Positions 38,977-48,170 are shown, numbered from the stretch's first letter. The stretch is 64,000 bases of DNA from Atopobiaceae bacterium (GCA_022655215.1 JALCUE010000001.1:434001-498000), one strand, 5' to 3'. Program-made: numbers and translations. The notes: generated from the letters alone by a model not told the origin.

Positions 38977-39879
38977 CTAGGCCGTCGCGTCCGGCACGGT
39001 CTTGCCCTTGGGCGTCGCCAGAAGCTGGGCCTTGCACTCCTCCAGATGGGCCTTCTGCTCGTCAGGCATGGTGGGATAGCTCGGATGGCAGTCCTCGAGC
39101 ACGTCGACGATCGCCTCGGAGACGAGCCAGCGCGTCACCCACTTCTGATCGGCCGGCAGCACGTACCAAGGGCAGTGCTTCGTCGCGGTCCCGTTGATCG
39201 CGTCCTCGTAGGCCTGCATGTACGAAGGCCACAGCGCCCGCTCCTTGAGGTCGGTCGCGGAGAACTTCCAGTTCTTGCTCTCGTCGTCGATCCTGTCGAG
39301 GAAGCGCGCCTTCTGCTCGTCGAGTCCCACGTTCAGGAACAGCTTCAGCACGCGGTAGCCGTTCTCGTAGAGGTACTCCTCGAAGTCGGAGATCTGGCGG
39401 TAGCGACGCTCGAAGAACTCCTTGGGATCCATGTCGACGCAGCGCTTGGGCATCGCATAGCCCTTCTGGAGCTCATGCACGCGCACGACGAGGACGTCCT
39501 CGTAGTAGGAGCGGTTGAACAGGGCGATCTTGCCGCGACGGGGAAGGGCCTTGGCCGCGCGCCAGAGGTAGTCGTGGGCGAGCTCCTCCGAGGAGGGCTG
39601 CTTGAAGCTCGTGACGTCCACGCCCTGCGGGTTGATGCCGCTCATGACGTGCTTCACGGTCGAGTCCTTGCCTGCGGCGTCCATGGCCTGCAGGAGGATG
39701 ACGATGCCCTCGTGGCCGTCGGCGTAGAGCCTGTCCTGGAGCTCGCCCATGCGCTGGTTGTTCTCGGCCGTCTTGGCCACGTACTTGGGCTTCAGCGACT
39801 TGTCCCAGCCCGCCGAGGTGGCGAGGTCCTCCATCCGAATCCTGTCGTGGCCGTCCACCAGGCAGTCCTTGAGATCCAT
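38977..39879 (-). CDS. ppk2: Polyphosphate kinase 2 family protein
   Basis: PPK2 enzymes transfer phosphate between polyphosphate and nucleotides. ATG 39879 follows AAGGGGA and gives 300 residues. Walker A is AMDAAGKDST, Walker B is IALFNRSYYEDVLVVRVHE, and the lid region is ERYRQ-like (FFERRYRQISDFEEYL). The basic segment DLKERALWPSYMQAYEDAI and PWYVLPADQKWVTRWLVSEA complete the family pattern. Whether it uses ADP, GDP or AMP is not decided by what I can see. It is convergent with uvrC and divergent from rapZ, breaking an otherwise conserved gene string. Confidence 0.93.
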   Translation of the reverse strand: MDLKDCLVDGHDRIRMEDLATSAGWDKSLKPKYVAKTAENNQRMGELQDRLYADGHEGIVILLQAMDAAGKDSTVKHVMSGINPQGVDVTSFKQPSSEELAHDYLWRAAKALPRRGKIALFNRSYYEDVLVVRVHELQKGYAMPKRCVDMDPKEFFERRYRQISDFEEYLYENGYRVLKLFLNVGLDEQKARFLDRIDDESKNWKFSATDLKERALWPSYMQAYEDAINGTATKHCPWYVLPADQKWVTRWLVSEAIVDVLEDCHPSYPTMPDEQKAHLEECKAQLLATPKGKTVPDATA

Positions 39880-39938
39880 GACGTCCCCTTCCGGTCGGTG
39901 CCTTTCCCGCACAATGTAGCACCAGCCGTCCGCGCGGT

Positions 39939-39944
39939 TATACT
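39939..39944 (+). promoter_or_regulatory. Candidate minus-10 box before rapZ
   Basis: TATACT lies 45 bases before the rapZ start in the ppk2-rapZ divergent gap. No good minus-35 box is seen. It would give rapZ-yvcK-whiA their own promoter, separate from uvrC. Confidence 0.4.
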
Positions 39945-39988
39945 CGGACATGACGTGAGCCACGGACGCGAGCGACGGGGAGGTCGGC

Positions 39989-40942
39989 ATGGGAGAGGGA
40001 CGCGAGAGGCCCGAGGTCTGCAAGGCCGAGACGATCGGTTCCCAGGACGGCCAGGAAGGCGTGCCCGACGTCGTCGTCATCACCGGCATGAGCGGTGCCG
40101 GGCGTACCGAGGCCATGCACACCTTCGAGGACCTCGGCTACTACGTCATCGACAATCTCCCACCGTCGCTCCTGCTCACGCTCGCCCAGGTCGTGGGCAT
40201 CAACTCCGGCGTGGGCCGTCACCTCGCCATCGTGTGCGACCTCAGGAGCCAAGGTCTGTTCGACGAGCTGCTCGACGAGCTCGACGAGCTGCGCGACCAT
40301 GAGATCAGCTATTGCCTGCTGTTCCTCGATGCCTCGGACGAGGCCCTGAGGCGCAGGTTCAGCTCCGTCCGCCGCCGCCATCCCATCGCGGCCGAGGGTG
40401 AGTCGACCGCCAGCGCCATCGCCCGCGAGCGCAAGCAGCTCTCGACCGTCTGCGCGCGCGCGGACTACGTGATAGACACGTCCTCCATGCGGCCGCTCCA
40501 GCTCCGCCGCCGCATCCAAGGACTCTTCACCGAGCTCACCGACCAACAGATGCTCGAGGTCCACGTCTTCTCGTTCGGCTTCAAGTACGGCATGCCCGTG
40601 GAGGCCGACCTCATCATCGACGTCCGCTTCCTGCCCAACCCCTTCTACGACCCCGAGATGCGCCACCTCACGGGGATGGACGAGAAGGTCTCCACGTTCG
40701 TGCTCGAGCGTCCCGAGACCAAGCGTTTCCTCAAGGCATGGTATGACCTGCTCGACGCCGTCATGCCAGGCTACGTGGCCGAGGGGAAGAGCCAGCTGTC
40801 CATAGGCGTGGGCTGCACGGGCGGCCAACACCGCTCGGTCACGCTCGCCAACTCCACGGCCGCCTACCTCGCCGGCCAGGGCTATCACGTCGACGTCACC
40901 CATCGCGACCTGCCCAAGGCCGACGTCCCCGAGAGGGGCTAG
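39989..40942 (+). CDS. rapZ: RapZ/YvcJ-type nucleotide-binding protein
   Basis: RapZ-family proteins bind nucleotides and, in E. coli, act as RNA-binding regulators of amino-sugar synthesis; the actinobacterial role is less certain. The 317-residue product has a Walker A ITGMSGAGRTEAM, where Arg replaces Lys as is common in actinobacteria. DLGYYVIDNLPPSLL, FSSVRRRHPIAAEG, FGFKYGMPVEADLIIDVRFLPNPFYDPEMRHLTG and IGVGCTGGQHRSVTLA are diagnostic. An N-terminal extension of about 25 residues is present. yvcK starts one base after its stop. Confidence 0.96.
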   Translation: MGEGRERPEVCKAETIGSQDGQEGVPDVVVITGMSGAGRTEAMHTFEDLGYYVIDNLPPSLLLTLAQVVGINSGVGRHLAIVCDLRSQGLFDELLDELDELRDHEISYCLLFLDASDEALRRRFSSVRRRHPIAAEGESTASAIARERKQLSTVCARADYVIDTSSMRPLQLRRRIQGLFTELTDQQMLEVHVFSFGFKYGMPVEADLIIDVRFLPNPFYDPEMRHLTGMDEKVSTFVLERPETKRFLKAWYDLLDAVMPGYVAEGKSQLSIGVGCTGGQHRSVTLANSTAAYLAGQGYHVDVTHRDLPKADVPERG

Positions 40943-40943
40943 C

Positions 40944-42020
40944 ATGGCCGACCACCTCCGTCGGCCGCGTCCCGTCTCCGCGGTGTGCGTGGGCGGTGGC
41001 ACGGGCCAGCCCTGCGCCCTGAGGGCCCTCCGAACGCTCGGCTACGACCTCACCGCCGTGGTCGCCATGGCGGACGACGGCGGGTCGACCGGCCGCCTCC
41101 GTGACCAGACCGGCACGATACCGCCGGGTGACGTCCGCAAGTGCCTGGTCGCCCTCGCCGATGACCCCGAGGGAGCGGCCGCCCGTGCCTTCGGCAGGAG
41201 ACTGCCCGAGGCCGACCGGCACGCCCTGGGGAACCTCGTCATCTCGACCCTGTCCGAGGAGTGCGGCTCGTTTCCCGAGGCCGTCTCCATCTGCGAGCGC
41301 TGGCTCGGGTGCGTGGGTCACGTCCTGCCGTCGACGCTCGAGAGCGTGACCCTCGCGGGCGAGACCCGCGACGGACGCCTCATCGAGGGGCAGGCCGCGC
41401 TGAGCCATGGTCCCTGCACGCTGTCCCACGCATGGCTCGAGCCCGAGGCCCCCGCGGCCTACCGCCCCGCCGTGGACGCGATCCTGTCCGCCGACCTCGT
41501 CGTGATCGGCCCGGGATCGCTCTACACCTCGATCATCCCCAACCTCCTGGTGCCCGACGTGGCCCAGGCCATCCGGGAGACCCACGCCCTGCGCATGTTC
41601 GTCTGCCCCAAGGCCGACACGCAGGGGGAGACGTGGGGCCTTGCCGCCGACGAGTACGTCGACGCGCTGGAGGCCCATGGCCTTGCCAGGGCCATCGACG
41701 TCGTGCTGCTCCATCGCCGCCACGGTGACGGGGGAGTCGTGACGCGCGCCTTCCATGCCCTCACGGCCGATGCCGTCGAGGCCGACGCGGCGCACGGGGA
41801 GACCTATGACGGCATCCCGCTGGCCTACACCAGGCGCCTCGAACCCAGGGGCCTTCGCGCCGTGGAGGCCGCAGACCACGAGGTCGCGAGGATAGAGGAC
41901 AAGGGCATCGCCGTCCGGGTCGCCGACTTCGACGATGGCGCCAACCCCTTCGCCCATGACGTCGGCATCCTCGCCGACACGATCTCGGGGGTGATGGGAT
42001 GTCGTTCACTGCCGAGGTGA
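40944..42020 (+). CDS. yvcK: YvcK/CofD-like gluconeogenesis factor
   Basis: The 358-residue product belongs to the YvcK family, which binds UDP-sugars and is needed for cell shape or growth on gluconeogenic carbon in other bacteria. It shows VCVGGGTGQPCALRAL, VVAMADDGGSTGRLRDQTGTIPPGDVRKCLVAL, HALGNLVISTL and VIGPGSLYTSIIPNLLVPDVAQAI. The reading frame overlaps whiA by 22 bases. The CofD (Fo synthesis) subfamily is excluded by gene context and by the YvcK-type PPGD motif. Confidence 0.95.
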   Translation: MADHLRRPRPVSAVCVGGGTGQPCALRALRTLGYDLTAVVAMADDGGSTGRLRDQTGTIPPGDVRKCLVALADDPEGAAARAFGRRLPEADRHALGNLVISTLSEECGSFPEAVSICERWLGCVGHVLPSTLESVTLAGETRDGRLIEGQAALSHGPCTLSHAWLEPEAPAAYRPAVDAILSADLVVIGPGSLYTSIIPNLLVPDVAQAIRETHALRMFVCPKADTQGETWGLAADEYVDALEAHGLARAIDVVLLHRRHGDGGVVTRAFHALTADAVEADAAHGETYDGIPLAYTRRLEPRGLRAVEAADHEVARIEDKGIAVRVADFDDGANPFAHDVGILADTISGVMGCRSLPR

Positions 42021-42943
42021 AGGACGAGCTCTCGCGTGTCACGGGGACCTGTCCGGAGTGTGAGGTTGCCCAGCTGTCGGCCATCGTCCGCGTCTGCGGG
42101 ACCCTGTCGTTCCATGGCTCGGGCGAGTACTCCGTCCGCATCGCGACCGAGACCGGCGCCGTCGCGCGCACCGCGATCAAGCTCATGCACGAGGTCCTCG
42201 ATCTCGACACGCAGCTCACGGTGAGGAGGTCCGTCCTCCACAAGACGAGGAACTACCTCATAGAGGTGAACGGGCAGCCGGGTCTGGAGCCCGCCCTCGT
42301 CCGTCTCGGCATCCTCATCCCGGGCCAGGGCCTCGCGCAGGGGGTCGACGACAAGATCGTGGCGCGGAGGTGCTGCGCGGAGGCGTTCCTCCGCGGCGCC
42401 TTCATGGCCGGCGGCTTCATCGCCGATCCCCGTGGGGACTTCCATCTCGAGATCGCGGTGACCGGCGAGGCGTTCGCCTACGCGCTCGTGGACCTCTGCT
42501 CCGGCCTCGGCATCCATGCGCGCCTCAACCGACGTCGTGGTGCCTTCGCCATCTACCTCAAGAGCTTCGACGACATCGTCTCCCTCATGGCGGCCATGGG
42601 CGCGTCGAGGACGGCTCTCGCCATCGAGAACGTGCGGGTCGTGAAGTCGGTCAAGAACGACGTGAACCGAAGGGTCAACGCCGAGATCGCGAACCAGGCG
42701 AGGTCTTGCGACGCCGCCGCCGACCAGATGGGTCTCATCGACCGCGTCGAGGCGGAGGTCGGCCTCTCGTCGCTGTCCCCGGCCCTGCGCCAGTTCTGTG
42801 AGGTGCGTAAGGCGAACCCCGACTTGTCGCTTCGCGACCTCGGTCTGGCCTGCGATCCGCCCCTGTCGAAGTCGGCCGTCTACCACAGGGTCCTGCGTCT
42901 CGAGGCCCTTGTCGCGGAGGCGGAGGGCGTTGATGCACATTGA
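41999..42943 (+). CDS. whiA: Sporulation/cell-division regulator WhiA
   Basis: WhiA combines a LAGLIDADG-like fold with a helix-turn-helix and regulates division or development genes. The 314-residue protein has the N-terminal MSFTAEVKDELSRV, CCAEAFLRGAFMAGGFIADP, HLEIAVTGEAFAYALVDLC, KNDVNRRVNAEIANQARS and the C-terminal HTH SLRDLGLACDPPLSKSAVYHRVLRLEAL. All are family standards. It starts inside yvcK. It ends at an inverted repeat that includes its stop codon. Confidence 0.97.
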   Translation: MSFTAEVKDELSRVTGTCPECEVAQLSAIVRVCGTLSFHGSGEYSVRIATETGAVARTAIKLMHEVLDLDTQLTVRRSVLHKTRNYLIEVNGQPGLEPALVRLGILIPGQGLAQGVDDKIVARRCCAEAFLRGAFMAGGFIADPRGDFHLEIAVTGEAFAYALVDLCSGLGIHARLNRRRGAFAIYLKSFDDIVSLMAAMGASRTALAIENVRVVKSVKNDVNRRVNAEIANQARSCDAAADQMGLIDRVEAEVGLSSLSPALRQFCEVRKANPDLSLRDLGLACDPPLSKSAVYHRVLRLEALVAEAEGVDAH

Positions 42944-42960
42944 CCACCAACCAGTGGTCA
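42941..42960 (+). terminator. Hairpin at the whiA stop codon
   Basis: TGACCAC and GTGGTCA form a perfect seven-base stem around six bases, starting at the whiA TGA and followed by TTTG. It may end the rapZ-yvcK-whiA message. Another small dyad (ACGGA/TCCGT) at 42987-43000 lies in the gapA upstream region. Confidence 0.5.
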
Positions 42961-43006
42961 TTTGTGCCTCTGCGCTGGGATTTCGGACGGATTTATCCGT
43001 TCTGAG

Positions 43007-43034
43007 ATTGCGCGTGGCGATTAAGCGGTACTAT
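43007..43034 (+). promoter_or_regulatory. Candidate gapA promoter
   Basis: ATTGCG and TACTAT are 16 bases apart, about 70 bases before gapA, in an AT-richer patch. Weak minus-35. Confidence 0.35.
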
Positions 43035-43105
43035 TCCCTAAGTGGTTAAGTTGTGGCCTTGAATGGCGCAGAGAGCGTCTGGATGGGTCCGCGAAAGGAG
43101 AAAGC

Positions 43106-44131
43106 ATGGCAGTCAAGGTTGCTATTAACGGTTTCGGCCGCATCGGTCGTCTCGCCTTCAGGCAGATGTTCTCTCACGAGGGTTCCGAGATCGTCGCCAT
43201 CAACGACCTCACCGACCCCAAGATGCTCGCCCACCTGCTTAAGTACGACTCGACTCACGGCAACTACGCCCGTGACCACGAGGTGACCGCCGGCGAGGAC
43301 TCCATCACCGTCGATGGCAAGACCATCAAGATCTACAAGGAGGCCGACGCTTCCAAGCTTCCTTGGGGCGCCCTCGACGTGGACGTCGTCCTCGAGTGCA
43401 CCGGCTTCTACACCTCCAAGGCCAAGAGCCAGGCTCACATCGACGCCGGCGCCAAGAAGGTCGTCATCTCCGCTCCCGCGGGCAGCGACCTCCCCACGAT
43501 CGTCTACAACGTCAACCATGAGATCCTGACGGCCGACGACAACATCATCTCCGCCGCCTCCTGCACCACCAACTGCCTCGCCCCCATGGCCAAGGCGCTC
43601 AACGACTTCGCTCCCATCCAGAGCGGCATCATGAGCACCATCCACGCCTACACCGGCGACCAGATGATCCTCGACGGGCCTCAGCGCAAGGGCAACCTGC
43701 GTCGTGCCCGCGCCGGCGCCATCAACATCACGCCTGCCTCCTCGGGTGCCGCCAAGGCCATCGGCCTGGTCCTTCCCGACCTCAACGGCAAGCTCATCGG
43801 CTCCGCCCAGCGCGTGCCCGTCGCTGACGGCTCCACCACGCTCCTCTACGCCGTCGTGAAGTCCGACAAGGAGATCACCGTCGACTCCATCAACGCCGCG
43901 ATGAAGGCCGCCTCCGACCCCGAGACCTTCGGCTACAACGAGGACGAGATCGTCTCCTCCGACATCATCGGCATGACCTACGGCTCGCTCTTCGACGCCA
44001 CGCAGACCATGGTCCAGTCCATCGGCAACGGCGAGTACCTCGTCCAGGTCGTCTCCTGGTACGACAACGAGAACTCCTACACCTCGCAGATGGTCCGCAC
44101 CATCAAGTACTTCGAGAAGTTCGTCGCCTAA
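43106..44131 (+). CDS. gapA: Glyceraldehyde-3-phosphate dehydrogenase, type I
   Basis: GAPDH oxidises glyceraldehyde-3-phosphate to 1,3-bisphosphoglycerate with NAD. The 341-residue protein has [16 protein letters not shown] for NAD binding, the catalytic Cys in [12 protein letters not shown], the His in [30 protein letters not shown] and the C-terminal [27 protein letters not shown] gives a strong start. Codon use is strongly biased to C-ending codons, as expected for a highly expressed gene. A hairpin separates it from pgk. Confidence 0.98.
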   Translation: MAVKVAINGFGRIGRLAFRQMFSHEGSEIVAINDLTDPKMLAHLLKYDSTHGNYARDHEVTAGEDSITVDGKTIKIYKEADASKLPWGALDVDVVLECTGFYTSKAKSQAHIDAGAKKVVISAPAGSDLPTIVYNVNHEILTADDNIISAASCTTNCLAPMAKALNDFAPIQSGIMSTIHAYTGDQMILDGPQRKGNLRRARAGAINITPASSGAAKAIGLVLPDLNGKLIGSAQRVPVADGSTTLLYAVVKSDKEITVDSINAAMKAASDPETFGYNEDEIVSSDIIGMTYGSLFDATQTMVQSIGNGEYLVQVVSWYDNENSYTSQMVRTIKYFEKFVA

Positions 44132-44169
44132 CTGGTCATTTCGAGCGAGTCGCCCGAAGTAACCGAAGT

Positions 44170-44213
44170 AGGGCGCGGTCCGCAGCACCCACGTGCCGCG
44201 GCCGCGCCCTTTT
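44170..44213 (+). terminator. Terminator between gapA and pgk
   Basis: AGGGCGCGG pairs with CCGCGCCCT over nine bases and is followed by four Ts. The inner sequence can pair further. Its place between gapA and pgk suggests that gapA is made in excess. Confidence 0.75.
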
Positions 44214-44231
44214 CCTTGAAGGAGGAACAGC

Positions 44232-45425
44232 ATGGCATTCACCAAGAAGACCGTCCGCGACATCGACGTCGACGGCAAGCGCGTCCTCGTGCGCGTCGAC
44301 TTCAACGTGCCTATCGCCGACGGCGTCGTGGGTGACACCACCCGCATCTCCGCCGCTCTCCCCACGATCAAGTACCTCGTGGAGCACAACGCCCGCGTCA
44401 TCCTCATGAGCCACCTCGGCCGTCCCACCGGCGACGGCCCCCAGCCCGAGCTATCCCTGGCCCCTGTGGCCAAGAAGCTCGCCGAGATGAGCGGCCTCGA
44501 CGTCCAGTTCGTCGATGACACCTACGGCGACAAGGCCACCGCGGCCGTCAACGCCCTCCAGCCCGGTCACGTGCTCGTGCTCGAGAACGTCCGCTTCGAC
44601 AAGCGCGAGAAGAAGAACGATCCCGAGATCGCCAAGAAGCTCGCCAGCTACGGCGACGTCTTCGTCCTCGACGCCTTCGGCACCGCGCATCGCGCCCAGG
44701 GCTCCGTCGTCGGCCCTGCCGCCTACATCCCCGCGGTCGCCGGCTTCCTGCTCGAGAAGGAGGTCGACACCCTCACCGGCATCTTCGCCGACCCCGCCCG
44801 TCCCTTCGTCGCCATCGTCGGCGGCTCCAAGGTCTCTTCCAAGATCGGCGTGCTCGACCACCTCATCGACTCCGCCGACACGCTGATCATCGGCGGTGGC
44901 ATGGCTTACACGTTCTTCCTGGCCAAGGGCTATACCGTCGGCACCTCGCTTCAGGAGCCCGACTGGGTCGACCGCGCCAAGGAGATGATGGAGAAGGCCG
45001 AGAAGAAGGGCGTCAAGCTTCTCCTCCCCATCGACAACATCGTCGCCGATCACTTCGGTGAGGACGCCACGGGCGAGACCGTCGACTCCGACAAGATCCC
45101 GGCCGACCGCATGGGCATGGACATCGGCCCCAAGACCGAGGCGCTCTACGCCGAGGCCATCGCCGGTGCCAAGACCGTCTTCTGGAATGGCCCCATGGGC
45201 GTCTTCGAGATGGACCAGTTCGCGCACGGCACCAAGGCCGTCGCGGAGGCCGTCGCGGACAACGCCGGCTGCACGTCGATCATCGGTGGCGGCGACTCCG
45301 TCGCGGCCGTCAACAAGTTCGGTCTTGCCGACAAGATGAGCTGGATCTCCACCGGTGGCGGAGCGTCCATGGAGCTCGTCGAGGGCAAGGCCCTTCCCGG
45401 AGTGGAGGCCCTTCTCGATGCCTAA
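44232..45425 (+). CDS. pgk: Phosphoglycerate kinase
   Basis: PGK makes ATP from 1,3-bisphosphoglycerate. The 397-residue monomer has RVDFNVPIADGVVGDTTRI, LMSHLGRPTGDGPQPE, LLENVRF-type VLVLENVRFDKREKKNDPE, FVAIVGGSKVSSKIGVLDHL, FWNGPMGVFEMDQFAHGT and the nucleotide loop IIGGGDSVAAV. GAAGGAGG gives an excellent ribosome site. It overlaps tpiA by eight bases. Confidence 0.98.
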   Translation: MAFTKKTVRDIDVDGKRVLVRVDFNVPIADGVVGDTTRISAALPTIKYLVEHNARVILMSHLGRPTGDGPQPELSLAPVAKKLAEMSGLDVQFVDDTYGDKATAAVNALQPGHVLVLENVRFDKREKKNDPEIAKKLASYGDVFVLDAFGTAHRAQGSVVGPAAYIPAVAGFLLEKEVDTLTGIFADPARPFVAIVGGSKVSSKIGVLDHLIDSADTLIIGGGMAYTFFLAKGYTVGTSLQEPDWVDRAKEMMEKAEKKGVKLLLPIDNIVADHFGEDATGETVDSDKIPADRMGMDIGPKTEALYAEAIAGAKTVFWNGPMGVFEMDQFAHGTKAVAEAVADNAGCTSIIGGGDSVAAVNKFGLADKMSWISTGGGASMELVEGKALPGVEALLDA

Positions 45426-46200
45426 CAACAACCGCACCCGCATGATCGCGGGCAACTGGAAGATGAACGAGACCTACAGCGAGGGCGTCAAGCTCGCCCA
45501 GGACCTGTCCAACGAGCTCAAGGCCAATCCCGTCGACGGCGTCGACGTCGTGGTCTGCCCGCCCGCCATCGACATCAAGGGCGTCTCCGGCGTCATCGAG
45601 TTCGATCACGCCCCCTTCGCCCTCGGCGCTCAGAACTGCTATTGGGAGGAGTCCGGCGCCTACACCGGAGAGACCGCCCCGAACATGCTCGTGGACGCCG
45701 GGTGCACCTACTGCATCATCGGCCACTCCGAGCGTCGCGGCTACTTCGGCGAGACGGACGAGGACGTGAGCAAGAAGGCCAAGGCCCTCATCGCCCATGA
45801 CATCGTCCCCATCCTGTGCTGTGGCGAGTCCCTCGAGGTCCGCGAGGCCGGCACGCACGTGAGCTTCGTCGTCGCCCAGATCAAGGCCGCCCTCTCCGGC
45901 GTCGAGATCGCCGACGGTTCCAAGCTCGTCATCGCCTACGAGCCCATCTGGGCCATCGGCACCGGCAAGACCGCCACGGCCGACGACGCCCAGGAGGTCT
46001 GCGGTGCCATCCGTGGTGCCCTCAACGACATCTACGGTGCCGACAAGGCCGACGCCATCCGCGTCCTGTACGGCGGCTCCGCCAAGCCCGGCAACGTCGC
46101 CGGCTTCCTGTCCCAGCCTGACGTCGACGGTGCCCTCGTCGGCGGCGCCTCCCTCAAGGCCCCCGACTTCGCGGCCATGGTCGAGAAGGCTGGCGAGTGA
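45418..46200 (+). CDS. tpiA: Triosephosphate isomerase
   Basis: TPI interconverts the two triose phosphates. ATG 45418 lies in the last codons of pgk after GGAGG and gives 260 residues. The N-terminal MIAGNWKMN, the catalytic His in IIGHSERRGYFGETDE, the catalytic Glu in AYEPIWAIGTGKTA, and YGGSAKPGNV with VGGASLKAPDF are all present. Its stop shares one base with the gpmI start, so translation is coupled. Confidence 0.98.
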   Translation: MPNNNRTRMIAGNWKMNETYSEGVKLAQDLSNELKANPVDGVDVVVCPPAIDIKGVSGVIEFDHAPFALGAQNCYWEESGAYTGETAPNMLVDAGCTYCIIGHSERRGYFGETDEDVSKKAKALIAHDIVPILCCGESLEVREAGTHVSFVVAQIKAALSGVEIADGSKLVIAYEPIWAIGTGKTATADDAQEVCGAIRGALNDIYGADKADAIRVLYGGSAKPGNVAGFLSQPDVDGALVGGASLKAPDFAAMVEKAGE

Positions 46201-47762
46201 TGGGGGAGAAGAAACTGCACACGCCTGCGCTCCTCGTCATCATGGACGGCTGCGGCCTCGCGCCCGCCGGCCCTGACAACGCGGTGAGCCAGGCCCAGAT
46301 GCCCTACCTGCAATCGCTCTATGCCACCTATCCCCACACCACGCTGGGCGCCTCCGGCGAGGACGTGGGCCTTCCCGATGGGCAGATGGGCAACTCCGAG
46401 GTGGGTCACCTCAACATCGGTGCCGGTCGCATCGTCTTCCAGGAGCTCTCGCGCATCAACAACGCGGTGAAGGACGGCTCCATCAAGGAGAACGAGGCCC
46501 TGTGCCACGCCATGGACGCGGTCAAGGACAACGGTGGCTGCCTGCACGTCATGGGGCTCATCTCCACCGGTGGCGTCCACTCCTCCATGGCCCACTGCGA
46601 GGCCCTCGTCTCCATGGCGGCCGAGCGTGGCGTCAAGAAGGTCCGCATCGACGGCTTCGGCGACGGCCGCGACGTCGACCCCCAGTCCGGGGTCGGCTTC
46701 GTATCCGACCTCGCCGCGTTCCTCGCACGTGTCTCCGAGCAGACCGGCATCGATGCCAAGTTCGCGACCTTCTCCGGTCGTTACTGGGGCATGGACCGCG
46801 ACAACCGCTGGGAGCGCGTCCAGCGTGCCTATGACGCGATCGTCTGCGGCGAGGGAGTCGCCGCCACGTCCGCCGCGGAGGGCCTCAAGGCCTTCTACGA
46901 GAAGGACCCCAGGGGCGACGAGTTCTGCGACCCCATGGTCATCGACCCGTGTGGCGTGAACGACGGCGACGCCGTGATCTTCTTCAACTTCCGTCCCGAC
47001 CGTGCCCGCGAGATGACGCGTGCCATGACGGAGAAGGACTTCTCCGGCTTCGACCGCAAGAAGGTCCCGGCCCTGGCCGACTTCGTGACCATGACCGAGT
47101 ACGACCCCACCTTCGACGTGCACATCGCCTTCCCGAAGACGGTCCCCGCCGAGGTCCTCGCCGACGTGCTCTCCGAGCACGGCCTGAAGCAGCTCCACAC
47201 CGCCGAGACGGAGAAGTACGCCCACGTGACGTTCTTCCTGAACGGCGGCGTCGAGGCTCCCAAGGACGGCGAGACGCGCGTGCTCGTCCCCAGCCCCAAG
47301 GTCGCCACCTACGACCTGCAGCCCGAGATGAGCGAGCCCGAGGTCACCGACAAGCTCGTCGCCGCCATCAAGGACGACGCCGCTGACTTCTACGTGGTCA
47401 ACTATGCCAACTGCGACATGGTGGGTCACACGGGCGTCGTGGCTGCGGCCGTCAAGGCCTGCGAGGCCGTCGACGACGGACTGTCCAAGGTCATCCCCGC
47501 CATCCTCGCCAAGGGCGGCTTCGCCCTCATCACGGCCGACCATGGCAACGCCGACCACATGTTCGACGTCGACGCCGAGGGCCAGAAGCATCCGTTCACG
47601 GCCCACACCACCAACCGCGTGCCCCTCGTGGTCTGCGATCCCGATGCCAAGCTCGCCGGCATCGAGGACGGTCGTCTCTCCGACATCGCCCCCACCATCC
47701 TCGACATGATGGGCGTCGACCGCCCCTCCGAGATGACCGGTAGGGTTCTGGTGCAGGAGTAG
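46200..47762 (+). CDS. gpmI: Phosphoglycerate mutase, cofactor-independent
   Basis: iPGM interconverts 3- and 2-phosphoglycerate using manganese. The 520-residue protein has the metal Asp in LLVIMDGCGLAP, the catalytic Ser in GQMGNSEVGHLNIGAGR, DGFGDGRDVDPQSGVG, NYANCDMVGHTG and TADHGNADHMFD. The length matches the two-domain bacterial enzyme. The start is ATG 46200, overlapping the tpiA TGA. Enolase is not in the window. Confidence 0.97.
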   Translation: MGEKKLHTPALLVIMDGCGLAPAGPDNAVSQAQMPYLQSLYATYPHTTLGASGEDVGLPDGQMGNSEVGHLNIGAGRIVFQELSRINNAVKDGSIKENEALCHAMDAVKDNGGCLHVMGLISTGGVHSSMAHCEALVSMAAERGVKKVRIDGFGDGRDVDPQSGVGFVSDLAAFLARVSEQTGIDAKFATFSGRYWGMDRDNRWERVQRAYDAIVCGEGVAATSAAEGLKAFYEKDPRGDEFCDPMVIDPCGVNDGDAVIFFNFRPDRAREMTRAMTEKDFSGFDRKKVPALADFVTMTEYDPTFDVHIAFPKTVPAEVLADVLSEHGLKQLHTAETEKYAHVTFFLNGGVEAPKDGETRVLVPSPKVATYDLQPEMSEPEVTDKLVAAIKDDAADFYVVNYANCDMVGHTGVVAAAVKACEAVDDGLSKVIPAILAKGGFALITADHGNADHMFDVDAEGQKHPFTAHTTNRVPLVVCDPDAKLAGIEDGRLSDIAPTILDMMGVDRPSEMTGRVLVQE

Positions 47763-47811
47763 CGGTACCGTGTGCGCCTGTGATAGACTCGCACGACGTA
47801 TGGACTAGACG

Positions 47812-47837
47812 CCGGCACCGCCTCCGGGCGGTGCCGG
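47812..47837 (+). terminator. Hairpin between gpmI and secG
   Basis: CCGGCACCGC pairs with GCGGTGCCGG over ten bases around a short loop and is followed by TCCCTT. It may terminate the glycolytic message; secG's ribosome site lies immediately after, so read-through or a nearby promoter must serve secG. Confidence 0.65.
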
Positions 47838-47857
47838 TCCCTTGAAGGAGACATAAC

Positions 47858-48109
47858 GTGAGCGTGCTCAACATCATCCTGCTCGTCATCTGGGGCATCT
47901 CTGCCGCCGCCGTCATCGTCCTCGTGCTCATGCACTCGGGCAAGGGCACCGGCGTGTCCGACATGATCGCGAGCTCGATGTACAACTCGAACGCCGGGTC
48001 GGGAGTCTGGGAGAGGAACCTCGACCGTCTGACGGTCATCGCCTCCTGCGTCTTCGCGGCCACGATCATCATCATGATGCTCACGTTCCCGCTGGGGACC
48101 ATCAACTAG
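47858..48109 (+). CDS. secG: Preprotein translocase subunit SecG
   Basis: SecG is the small third subunit of the SecYEG channel. The 83-residue product has two membrane segments (NIILLVIWGISAAAVIVLVLMH and IASCVFAATIIIMMLTFPLG) joined by a polar loop with the family motif HSGKGTGVSDMIAS. GAAGGAG precedes the start. Placement after glycolytic genes is common in Gram-positive bacteria. Confidence 0.95.
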   Translation: MSVLNIILLVIWGISAAAVIVLVLMHSGKGTGVSDMIASSMYNSNAGSGVWERNLDRLTVIASCVFAATIIIMMLTFPLGTIN

Positions 48110-48143
48110 GTCCCACAAGAGCCTCTTGCAGGAAAGTGGATAC

Positions 48144-48170
48144 GGACCCTCGTGTATGCGGGGGTCCTTT
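48144..48170 (+). terminator. Terminator after secG
   Basis: GGACCC and GGGTCC form a hairpin around a 12-base loop, followed by TTTTGTTT. Good intrinsic terminator 35 bases after the stop. Confidence 0.75.

Noticed and set aside
39989-40942. Broken Walker A in RapZ (Arg for Lys in GMSGAGRT)
   Set aside because: Arg at this position is common in actinobacterial RapZ proteins, so it is not a sign of loss of function.
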